A stretch of 64,000 nt of DNA, taken from contig NC_019875.2 in the NCBI RefSeq assembly GCF_002234675.1, positions 29,664,897 through 29,728,896 on the forward strand. The letters run 5' to 3'. Within the stretch, counting starts at the first letter, position 1. Each line of letters begins with the position of its first letter. Below the pieces are notes generated by a model. The model saw nothing but the letters and a program-made list of their open reading frames with translations, was not told the origin of the DNA and did no database searches. This stretch comes from Oryzias latipes (Eukaryota > Chordata > Actinopteri > Beloniformes > Adrianichthyidae). Made by a program: the position numbers and the translations under genes. This document shows, piece after piece, positions 1 to 10,959 of the stretch.

Positions 1-192
1 GTCAAAATGTTTTTACATTTTGTTTTTAATGAATTTTTTTTCTTTTTAATTGTTAATAGTTAATTTTTTTAAGTATTTAATGTATTTACTTTTTATCTAT
101 TTAATTCATTGATTTTTTTTCTTTGTTAAACCATTGACCTTTTTTGTTTTTAATGTGTGTGTGAGCAGATGGCCATTTTATCTATCTATCTA

Positions 193-1375
193 GGGCGGCC
201 GTGGTGCAGCGGTAGGGCGGTCGACCCATGATCGTAAGATTTCAGGTTCGATTCCCGCCTTGCACGCCCATGAGTCGAAGTGTCCTTGGGCAAGACACTG
301 AACCCCGCCTTGCCTCTGGTCGTAGGCGGGCGCCTGTGTTTGGCAGCGGAGCAGCCACCAGTGTATGAATTGTTTGTATGATGTTCACTAAGCCACCAGT
401 GGACATCAAGCATTAAGGTATATTTTTGGAAGGATGGGAACTAGAAATTGTATTTAAATTTAAGTATCTTGGTGTGACACTTGATTCAACTCTCAGCTTC
501 AAGAACCATATTAAAAAAATATTGAATACAGTAAAATTCAACTTGAATAATTTTAAACAAATACGACCATTCATAACACTTGGAGCTGCTAGAATGTTTT
601 TGCATTCAATGATACTATCACATATTGAATACTGTATTACATGTTGGTCCTTGGCGGGTGTAAATACGAGCAAAACCATAGAATCACTTTATAAAAAATC
701 ACTTATGGTCTTAGATAGAAAACCAATGTCATTCCATGTTTGTAATATCTTGAGCTTTGAGAATTTTAAAAATTTTAAATTCGCTTGTTTGATGTACAAG
801 GTGTTACATGGACTTGCTCCGCCTCCCATGTCTGACTTTTTTAAAAAGGGCTCACAGCGCTCTCAGGGGCTCTTAGGGCCTCGTCTCGAGGGGACTGTGA
901 GGTTCCATACAGAAAAACAGCCTTTGGACAAAACGCTCTTCCTGTAAAGGCCAGTAAACTCTGGAACAGTCTTCCACTGTACATCAGGGAGTGTCAAACA
1001 TTACAGACCTTCAAAACACACCTCAAGCAGTGGCTGAAAGCAAACCAGTCCTGTAGCCACTGACTTTTAACTCTCATAATGTAGCACCTTTCTGTGTTGT
1101 TATTGTATCTGTGATTCTGTCTTTTGTTTTGTCCTGTTTTATGTTTCCTGCCTAGGGACTGTGGATGCAAATTAGCATCATTGCTATAATCCAGCAGTTT
1201 ACGCCTATCATTGTTTGGTAGATGTTCATTAATGTGCACTGTCCCTAATAGATAAATAAAAATAAAGAATGAACGTGTGTGTGAATGTGTGTGTGACTGA
1301 GTGAATGGGTCTGTGACTGTAAAGCACTTTGTCCTTGTAGGAAGAAAGGCGCTATATAAGTATACGCCATTTACC
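193..1375 (+). repeat. tRNA-derived SINE, split in two by a LINE insertion
   Basis: The head (193 to about 370) has pol III-like boxes: an A-box-like TGGTGCAGCGG and a B box GGTTCGATTCC. The tail (about 1275-1375) ends in GCGCTATATAAGTATACGCC. The same element occurs uninterrupted at 27300-27563, which shows head and tail belong to one SINE. Both ends are flanked by the 11-bp direct repeat CTATCTATCTA (182-192 and 1381-1391), a target-site duplication. The middle is LINE sequence. It is not a functional tRNA gene, because no cloverleaf 3' half is present. Confidence 0.85.
400..1275 (+). mobile_element. 5'-truncated CR1/L2-type non-LTR retrotransposon (reverse transcriptase C-terminus)
   Basis: Translation from 426 reads as the C-terminal part of a LINE reverse transcriptase: the KYLGVTLD block, then a thumb-like helical region with SHIEYC and CLMYKVLHGLAP. 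A frameshift near 915 separates this from the terminal block, which continues in another frame at 919-1062 (FGQNALPVKASKLWNSLP) and ends in a stop. The element ends in an A-rich AATAAA-like tail near 1250-1270. The endonuclease and RT active site are missing, so it is a dead 5'-truncated copy. It sits inside a SINE and is therefore younger than that SINE. Assignment to CR1/L2/Rex1-like elements rests on recalled family motifs. Confidence 0.8.
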
Positions 1376-1391
1376 ATTTTCTATCTATCTA

Positions 1392-3670
1392 ATGAGATCT
1401 GCACTTCCCTGGGGTCTCGTTTCATTTAGCTAGAAATAAATATGTTTTTTACTTTGGGTTGTTATTTTTACTTTGCCTTTACTTTGTGGTGAACAAAACA
1501 TGTCACACATGGAATTTTTTCTCAAAATAAACTTTGGCCTGACCTTTAGCTGCTCAGGCGTCACCTGACCTGAACGCACAGCAACAATGTCATCCACAGA
1601 ACTGATGATCAGCAGGTTGACGGCACGCCCCGAGCATATTGGAAACAACAGAGTAGCTGAGCATAAAATGTTAATGCCATGGATTACTGATTTAGAAGGA
1701 CGGCTGTTTCAGCAGAGTATCAATCTGAGCGAACTCAGCTCCCCAATGGGGGGGGGGGGCGAGAGGAGGAGAAGCCCTCCGACAGACGGGAAGAGGAGGA
1801 AAACTAGATGGAGCGATTCAGACGCTCTCCCCCAGGGAGCGCCGGATGTCGCTCACAGGTGTGAACTCAGAACCTGCTCGGTTGCATCACCAGCCTATGG
1901 CTTCCCGCTCCCATGTCTCTTTTTTTTCTTCTTTTTTTTTTCCAACACGGCTGCCACACACAATTCCCAAAGAGTTCTGAGCCGGCTGACAGGCTGTTTC
2001 TTTTGTTGTGTGAAAGATGGGGAAGCCTGTGCCTGCTTTGAGCGTCAGCCCCTTTAAAACCAACGCTTACTTTTTCAGGTGCTGGTGAGGATTAGGGGGA
2101 AGTTACAGTCTCTGTAATCTCTGAAAGCCCACGAAGCCTAAGAAATCTGCAGAGGTGACTTCTACAATCACAACCTCCACAAATGAGGATCTGCAGTCAT
2201 TCTTCAGCTGCATGGCAGGAAAAAGAACCTTTTCTGTGTCCATAAAGCTACAAACTATCTAATTAGTCATCCATTGCACATATTTAGGCTTATTTAATGC
2301 TTCTCCTTGTAGATCCTTGCACGATCTACAATCTCATTAAAATGAGACAGGAAGGATATTGTAATCACAAGGTATGTGTCAATCTGGAAATGTGACTTTC
2401 AGGAGCTCCCTGCCCTGCCTGACAAGCTTCGCCGCGCTCCAGTCTGTCCCATTCATTAGCGCTCTTCTCATTCAGGAAACCTGTCACACCTCCTTCAGGG
2501 ATGTGCAGCGGAACGAAGAGGAAGAAGCTGCATCGGTGGGGAAGCCATGTCAGGATTTCTCCTGCATTTAGAAGCAGGTGTGCGATGTGGAGGGAGTGAA
2601 ATTAAAGGAACATGAGCACCTTTCTGCAGATGAACCGCATGCTGCCTCTGCACACCTGCTCAAACATTGATACATAATTCAGTGTTTGCACAACTCTGCC
2701 CAAAGCAGCTCGAGCTGCGACGGAGTTAAAGAAAGATCCCTCTGAACTCCGGAGATCATTAGGTTTGAACTTCAAAACCCAACAAAAAAAAAAAAGGAGG
2801 AAAATCTCTTTCCATGATCATCAACATCATAAAATGACCTGAAGCTGAGCAAAACTGCATAACAAAGCTGACTTCAGAACATCCTTACCTACCAGCAACC
2901 CCCCCCCCCCCCCCCACCCCGCTGTGCCCCCCCCCCCCCCCCCCAGCCACTGTTCTCCACAAGAATTTCAAGGAGCATGTGGGATCCTGCAGCCCTGAGC
3001 TCCAGCCTCCTGCAGAACCACGAGACGGCTATACAGGAAGGGGTTTGATGATGAAGAACAGAGTCTGGAGCAGTGGAGATTTTCACCATTAACAAACGGA
3101 GGGAGGGGGGGGGGGGGCTCTGGCGAGAAGTCAGCCGAGAATATGTGTGAACAAACCGGGTTATGCAGCTGCATCATCTGAAGCCACAAAAGAAAAGTGT
3201 TGAAGGCAAAACAAATGACTTTTTTTTCTGTGTTGATGAATTTAAGCCCATTTTGAATATAAATCCAGTGAAGATGAAGGCGACTTCCAACGTAAACTTT
3301 CATCAGGTTTATTCGTCCACATCTGGGTAACCTTCTGCTGTGGTTTGAAGAAAGCTCTACAGGTGGAACCAGAGAGGAGCTTTTAATTTGAAAGGGTTTG
3401 GTGCCTGTTCATCTCTATCCCACACTGTAAACCCAAACAGGTTCAGTGAACTCAAAATTTACAAGGAAGCTGATTCCATCCTATGCTTTCATAAGTTATC
3501 TTACTTAAAATTATAAGTTAATCAGAACGTAGAATGTTTGACTTAAATAAAATAAAACACTACATTTAAATGATACCTTTCTATGTATCTAAGATTTTTT
3601 CTTTACTAAACTAGCACATTTCGATGTTATTAAACCTGAAAACATTACTTAATTAACTCAAAAACATTCA
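1392..3670. other. Intergenic stretch, no gene recognised
   Basis: No convincing exon was found on either strand. The stretch contains homopolymer runs, notably two poly-C tracts at about 2899-2944 and a poly-G run near 3105-3117. Open frames here are short and overlap low-complexity sequence. Confidence 0.5.
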
Positions 3671-3674
3671 TGTA

Positions 3675-3835
3675 TTCCATCATCTTCTAAATGCCCCTTT
3701 CGGGGTCACGGGGCTGCCAGAGCCTATCCCAGTCACTCGTGGGTGAAGGCCATTGGTGTTCTGTTTCGCCTCTCCCAGCTGGGAATTGAACCGGGTTCTG
3801 AGGCACGAGCGCTGACCGCTGCCCCACCACATTTT
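3675..3835 (-). repeat. tRNA-like SINE fragment, minus strand
   Basis: Read on the minus strand, the segment has an A-box-like TGGGGCAGCGG followed by GGTTCAATTCC, a B-box match. It then runs into a GC-rich body with CGTGACCCCGAAAGGGGC. This layout matches common teleost dispersed repeats. Boundaries and family are uncertain and I saw no target-site duplication. Confidence 0.5.
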
Positions 3836-4799
3836 TCCCTCCGTTTGTGGCTGAGTGGGCGTACGTTATGATGCAATCACATCTCTCCACTTATGAGTTT
3901 TGTCACCAAGGTTTTGTTTACTCAAAATCTTACATTCCAATAAAGACAGAACTGAAGTCAAAGTTGAATTGGGTTGGAGGTTTTATGCTAACTTGACTTG
4001 TTTGCTACTTTTGATTTCTATGATAATAAAACTATTGTTCGGGTTAACAGAGCACTGAAAGACGGAAAAGAAAAAGAAACGCCTGGGACTGATGAGGAAT
4101 CTGGATCATCATTATTTAAGTCCATGGACTGGCACCTCCATCCTCATCCTCAGCATTGGACCCCCTCCCTCACAGAGACAAAGGGGTAAGCATCCTTTCA
4201 GAATTGATCAGATGCAGAATCGTAAGACCAGATGCTGATTTCACCTTCCTGCCTTTCTGAGTGTCTGTTCTTGGTTCTGTACCAACTGAAGATGTGGAGG
4301 TCGCAGGGGTCAAGGCCAATATTGACCTTTGTCCACATTCTTGATTAAAAAAAAAACATGGAGATCCTTCGGACAGTTTAAAGATGCCTCGCTCCAACAG
4401 AGAAAAATGCAAATTCTTCCAGATCCTTCCTTGAACAGATAAAAAAAATGCAGAGACTAAACACAAACTGACAAGTATTTTCAATATAAAGCAGGAAAAA
4501 TCAGAGCTGGAGAACCCTGGAGCTTTTATTTTGATTTCCTGTGAGAAATCCATCTATTTCTTTCTCATTTTTTGCTGCTCTCCAGCTGATTTTCATATGC
4601 ATAGATGAAAAGAAACCCCTGATAACACGAGTTAGTGATGAGCACATCATTTAATAAAAAAAATCAACTTTTCTGCAAAGGGTTTTCCCAAAAGCACTTT
4701 ATGGTGATTAATGATCCATCTGTAGAAACAAGATGAGAAAAAACTGACTACATCTTATTGTCTTCAATAAAACAACAGAAATGTTTGGAAAGATTTTGC

Positions 4800-5935
4800 T
4801 AAAATGACTGGAAAACTAGTTTTGTCTCACTGCCCAGCACTGAAATGGCTCAAAATGTGCTTGGAAACAGGAAATATTTTGGTTTCAATTGGTAACTTCA
4901 CATCTGAGCCGACAGAAATTACTTGTGGAGTTCCCCAAGGCTCCATCCTGGGGTCCCTTCTATTTAACAGCTACATGCTCTTACTGCCCCAGGTTATAAG
5001 GAACAGCCACATGAGTTACCATAGTTACGCAGATGACACACAGATATAAGCTACACTGACACAACGCCCTGTACAGACTCTTGGTAAATGCATTGAGGAC
5101 ATTAATGATGGGATGCGTTACAACTTACTTCAGTCAAACAAAAACAAAACTGAGGTTATCGTCTTTGAGGCTAAAGAGAAGTGGTTGAATTTTGCTTCAG
5201 AACTTCAATCTATTTATCTAAAAACCACCAACCAGGCCAGAAACTAGGATGTAGTCATGGACACAGGCCTAGATTCCTTTTAACCCTTGTTCTATCCTAG
5301 GCACTTTAACATTGGGAGTTGGGTCATCTAGACCCACTAGATGATTTGTGATCTTCACTGGTGTCCATGGATTATATGAAATCTTTCCACCTTTATCCAC
5401 CTTTGTCATGGTAGGGAGAACATGTCAATGGAAGGGGGGGGGGGGGGGTCATCTAAGATAGTACAAGGGTTAAACAGGTGGAGGCCGTCACAAAATCAGC
5501 CTATTATCGTTTAAGAATTTTTCAAGGATTCAAAATCTGGAGAAACCATTTCATGTGTGGACTTGATGACCGTATCAGAGTTTTTCCAGGACGACCAACC
5601 AAATCAATCAGGAAACTGCAGCTGATTCAGAACTTTGCTGCTCGGGTTCTCACATTCTGAGGTCTTTCCAGTGGCTGCCTGTCTGCCAGGAAAGACTTTA
5701 AAGTCCTGTTGCTGGTTTATAAAGCTTTGAATTGTTTAGTCATTGAACTCCTGGCCTTGTTTGAACCAGCCAGACCTCTCCGGTGATCTGGATCCGCTCT
5801 TTTGTCCGTTCCTAGAGTCCAAACCAAAGATGGAGAAGCTGCATTCAGCTTCTATGCTCCACAGACCTGGAACAGACTTCCAGAAAGTCTTTGTAAATCC
5901 AGGTTAAAGACTCGCCTGTTCTCAGCTTGATTAGT
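4800..5935 (+). mobile_element. Degenerate CR1/Rex1-like LINE fragment
   Basis: The translation at 4804-5049 contains the RT signatures CGVPQGSILG and YADDTQI, the catalytic F/YxDD box. Further reading, with several stops and frameshifts, gives IQNFAARVLT (near 5625-5655), then LLLVYKALNCLV and FYAPQTWNRLPESL up to about 5930. These are the ordered C-terminal blocks of Jockey-superfamily LINEs. The copy is interrupted by a short MITE at 5284-5469. It is a relic with no complete ORF. Confidence 0.8.
5284..5469. mobile_element. MITE with TTAA target duplication (piggyBac-like)
   Basis: The ends are inverted repeats, CCCTTGTTCTATCCTAG at the left and the complement of CCCTTGTACTATCTTAG at the right. 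TTAA flanks both sides (5280-5283 and 5470-5473). The element lies inside the LINE relic and breaks its reading frame. A related copy in inverted order is at about 22053-22227. It has no coding capacity. The TTAA duplication suggests piggyBac mobilisation, though other TTAA-targeting families exist. Confidence 0.75.
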
Positions 5936-5944
5936 TTTTATTCA

Positions 5945-7125
5945 CCAGTTTACATCCACACGGTTTTTTTATGCTCACTTTGTGATTAATTTAACTCTCT
6001 TTTAATTTGTAATTTAATGATCACCTCTTTAACAGCTCTTTCAGTCTTCTTTCTACACAAAATGTTCCAAACGCTTTACCTAAAAAGCGAAATTCAGAAA
6101 AGATCTGCGGGGACGAGGACCGAGGACCACATTCCTGTTTGTTTTCCATCAATGCTCTGGTTCTTTTGATTGGCTGGACACACCTGATCCAGGTAATTAA
6201 ATTAGGGAGTAGACCACTGATATATCTGGAAAATCTGCAGGCACACTAGCCATAAGAAATAGTTGACATTTTAGCAGCCTTAAGCAAGTGTTTAGCTTAA
6301 AATGACAAATTTGGGTTGAAGAATAAAAAAATATTGGGATTGATGATGGACAGTATATGTTTATGATCTTACAGAAACAACAACACCACTAAAAACAATC
6401 AAAATTCATCTCTGAGCTCGTTGGAAATTCCTGATAGTCTCCTGTCCTTCTAGCATTTAATTTCAAAGACAAGGACCAAAACGTGTAAGAGCTGATTTCG
6501 TTGATGCTTTTTACCTGTTTTCTTTTTTTTTTTTTTGGTCTAAAGTTAATTCTCAATCTGTTTTCTAAGCTTGGAAAAAATGCAGCAACTGCAGCAGCTG
6601 AGAAAATTTCATTTAGTTGATGTCCTTCCTGGCCATATTGCCTCATAATGTGTGATTGATAGCTCTGGTCAGATGTGATTGCTCCAGGAGCTCAGGTAAA
6701 GTGTTCCCCTCCAAGCTACAGGGGTCCTCGTCAGCCCTGCGCGAAGACGGGGAAGGCCAGCCCGCCACACGTCCACGCCCGATGAAAATGAAACAATCGT
6801 TAAATGATTCATGGACTGGAAAACGGGGGGGGCGGTGGCGGCCGGTGGGTGGTTGCATCGCCGCCGTGCTCGGGCCTCTCCTGTGAGTTCTCCATCTCTA
6901 ATGCAAGGACAAGAAAGCAAACACCCCCCAGAACACACACCACATGCACACACACTGGGGGGGGAGTCCAATGTCAGGCACTAGAAATATACCCCCCATT
7001 ACTCATGCACGCTCACTTCTGGCTCCACATTCTCATCAAACACACGGGGACAAAGAGACGTTGGTGTGTCAGAGGAGCTGGGGGGGCAGATGTGGGAATC
7101 CTCCCTGGAAAAGCCCTGACACCCC

Positions 7126-7156
<31 letters not shown>

Positions 7157-8530
7157 ACACACATGATTAAGATGTGTCTGGAAGCAAAAGAGGCGCTGTT
7201 AGGATCCGTTCCAACGCGTTCACGTTGGAGCGTTGGGGGAATTGTTGAAGCTATTTTCACCCACAAGAAGAAAAAAAACAGGAGAAAGAGCCAGACGGAG
7301 ATGAGATGTGTAGAGATGTACGCCAGAGCGGAACAGGGATGCTGCTGGGAGGGAGGAGCAGCATCCTATTGATTCATACATCCGTGCACTTATGTACAAA
7401 TTGGTTGAGGGTGGCCCCTCATGTGCAGTCCAGAGCTGCGCCAACAAATTGAAGCATTTGTCTCAATAGCCACTTGTGGGCGTATGAGAGCCTGCATATC
7501 AAGTCCTATTTATCTTTGGATAAACCCTGTAAGGTTTGTTGCTGGTACAGTTGGGGATTTTTTCTCTCTCATCTTTTGTGAAACCGAAGATGTTTCCAAA
7601 CAAATCCTGGGTTTTCTGCTCGTCAGATGCAGAAGCCGACATCCTGCCAGCTTTTTCTCTGCGTGAATCAGGATCTTCAGCAGGAAACGAAGATAAATGC
7701 TGGTATGGGAGTCAGCTCCTTGTCAGTCCTTCATTTAGATGAATCTCTTTAATCATATTGAGGGCTCCTCTGTGCTGACGGTCGCGACAGCGGCTGTGGG
7801 AGACCCGGTTTCTTCAGTTCTGCAGACAGCTGTGAGAAGGTGTGAAGCAGAACCCCCCTTTCTAGTGCACGAGTGCGGCACACTCAGCCCTCTGAAGCGC
7901 GCTGACGGTTCCTTCCCAAACGCTCTGACACTGGTGTTTCCACCACCGTGTCCCTGTGTGAACCGTTGCCATGCAACATTCCTCTGATTGGGTTAGCGGA
8001 GCTCTAAAGCCTTCGCACACTTACGCTCCTGTGGGCTGATGAAGATCAGATCACACACAATCCGCTGCCACACCCATCCTCCTCTCCCGGGGGACCCGGC
8101 TGCACTTCCAGGGGTCGAACGTGGAGAAAACAGTCGGAGGAAGCTCCCTGCAGGCCCGGAGCTGCAGCAGCTATTCCTGCTGCCTTTTGTGCTGAACTGT
8201 ACTCAACACATCCCTTATTTTCAAATGTTTCATGAAACCTCCGAAGGTTTTCCTCTGACTCTGTGAATGGACACAAACATCCCCGGCGTGTGCTTCCTCC
8301 CCGGTCTGCTTCATGTCGTTTTGACACCTGCAGAAGGAGGCTCCAGGTCTTGGTGGCTCAGCGGACGTCGCTGTGCCCGGACGCCTCACCCTATCGTCTG
8401 CTGAACGCTCAGAGACGTGTGGCGCCTTTCAGGTGGTCGTGTGGGCTGCACCCTCCAAACGCTGGGTGCTAAAACAACAACTTCCTGTGTGTCCTCTCTC
8501 AGAAATGATGCGTTCAAAGACTAGACATTC
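5945..8530. other. Intergenic stretch with simple repeats, no gene recognised
   Basis: I found no exon with recognisable protein similarity. Poly-C followed by (CA)n lies at about 7122-7163. GC-rich patches at 6710-6890 and 8050-8470 give chance open frames on both strands, none with a recognisable domain. Confidence 0.45.
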
Positions 8531-8539
8531 ATGGGAAGA

Positions 8540-10959
8540 TGGTGTTGTTTACAAAAAAATTTATTCATACAAATCTTACAACACTTTCATGACATTGATA
8601 AAACCCCGTATAAGGACTCCAGGCTATAACGATGCCACTTATTCTAGGGTTCACTTTGAAAACACAGATAGATAAGAGAGTACACATTGAAGTAAGGCGT
8701 TTGGCGCTTTCAGGACTATCAACAACAGGCATTGTTTATGATCGGAACAACATCTCTGTTTTGACACTCGAGTTCTAGATGCACAGAGTTGATAAAATAT
8801 AATATATAGGGGGGTTTCTAGATAGTAAATTACCTACTAATATCAAAACAACACCTGAACGAAAGCAAACACCGGCCATTGATCACGATTCTCACAGACA
8901 CTGAACACACCCCAAACTCATGCACACGCACAATGCCTGCTCCACCAACGTGTACATTCTGTTCTCGTTTACATTTTCTGCTGAACAGAAGAGCGGCCAT
9001 GCTTGAAACCAAAGCTCAGAAGCACTACTCCTGGGGTCGGACTACGCTGAGCGATCAAACAGGGGGGAAAGGAAGATTCAATGTAAGCTAATAGACTGCA
9101 GCATCGTAGGGCCACTAAAATTGCCATTCGTGGCGAATTTTGTTTGATTTTTTTTCCCGTTTTTTTTTTTCAACACTACGTTTTTATTTATTTTAATTTC
9201 TCACATCGAAAGCAAGGCACCGAAGCCGAAAGCTGTTCCCACCTCCGCCTCTTGACACTCATCCACTCACACACACATCAACACAATATGCAGACGTTCA
9301 CACAAAGCCTGAGGGATGGAGCCGAATCGAAGAAAGAGCCTATTGATATTTAATGGGGGAACGCAGGCTGCTGATTTGAGAGCATAAAGCTGCCTTTGCA
9401 TAATGCTGAATAAACACACAGAATGTCTCTCTCTGATAGATGTCAGGGAGGAGATGGCTCCACCCGTGGGCTTGAACTTCTCTCCCCTCCGCCCCACAGA
9501 GAGCGCCGCCATCCTGCTGGAACATCGGCGACGGGGAATTCAACGTCTGACGTTCTTCTGATCAGACTCATTGACCCACATGTCACCGAGGTAGATGAAG
9601 CTCTCGCCTCCTTTCTCCTGGCTCCGCTGTGACTCTCCCCTCCCATGCAACAGCCTCTACTTTGTGTTTTTCTCTCTCTTCTATCACACTCCCACTCTCT
9701 CCTGCCTGCCCCCTCCTCCTCCTCCTCTCCATTCATGCGTCTCTCACCCTCTCCTTACCCTCTTTCTCACATCTTCTCTGCACCATTCAACACAGATCAG
9801 CTTTTCTTCTTCACAAGTTGACCACAAAACTACCAAAACCCAGTGCCTAAACATGGCCATTTGCACAGAAAAGGAACATTAACTGCTACTAAGATAAAAA
9901 GCAATCAGCTTTAGGGGGGGGGGGGGGGGGGATCTATTTCCACTAAAGCCAGCAGCAGGTGAGGTAACAATTCAACAAGTCAGGGCAGTACCCATTTCTA
10001 CCACCTCCTGATCTCCTAGTTCTCATGTCCGAGATGCTGGAATGAGCCTCAGAGAAGCAAAAGCCGTGCAGCTTCCTGAGCCGCATGTCCTTCCATTCAA
10101 CCTTCGCCTTGTCTGCTGACGTGTCACCTGTCCTCTCTGTACGTCTGCCCCATTCTCCCACACAGTCCTGTTGAGCGACAAAAGCTCAGCTGCATGCGTG
10201 CACGCGCCCGTGCATGTCACACACTCACACACGTGGGTCATCTCCTGCTGTAAGTGTCTTTTGCTTGTTTTTGAGGCGAGCAAAGGTTAGCATCTTCAGG
10301 ACAAGGAAAGCTGCACCACATTAGGACTGACTGTGCACGCCAGACAGTTATCCATCAGCTGAATAAAAGCCATAACCCCCTCCATCCCTGGGGAGGGGGG
10401 CAACAACCTGCACAAAGCCACACTGAAGGGAGCGTGAAGAAGGGGTGGGAAGGGGCAACATCTATGGTTTAAGACAAGCCGGAAATGCCTGACATGGCAT
10501 GCTCACCGCTTCTTTGGACCTGTTCAGACAACCGAAAACCAAAAACACTAAAAAAATAGAAACGTCGGTTACAAAAATAAGTATAACATTCAATACTTTG
10601 ATTGTCTTTTTAAATCTATTTATTTTCTGCATATGTAGATGAGCTTTCAAGAGTTCAAGCGCATAACGTTGAAGGTGCACATCTATTTTTTTTTCTTTTT
10701 TAAATCTTCTCCTTTTCTTTTTTTTTTTTTGTAATTTTCAACAACTTAAAATAAAATATTGGTCCACAACTGTGCGTCATCAAGTGCTTTTGTTCCAAAA
10801 AGGAAAAAAAACGCTATTATTAATAAAATATTCATTTTAATGGCTTTACTTCATACATAAATACATGTTGAAAGAACACAGGCGCAATCCACTGGTTGGG
10901 CAGATATATCTTGGATGAACGGCTGGATGTATTTACACAGTTTGGGCGCTTCAACGACG
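8540..10959 (-). other. adcyap1: Probable adcyap1 3' UTR and downstream flank
   Basis: This AT-rich sequence follows the adcyap1 stop codon. Minus-strand AATAAA signals appear as TTTATT on the plus strand, for example near 10619, 9183 and 8562, so a short or a roughly 2.4-kb 3' UTR is possible. The true end cannot be chosen without transcript data. A poly-G run lies at about 9914-9931. Confidence 0.4.

Noticed and set aside
6656..7372. Overlapping open frames on both strands
   Set aside because: They derive from GC-rich and (C)n(CA)n sequence, with no domain and no splice structure.
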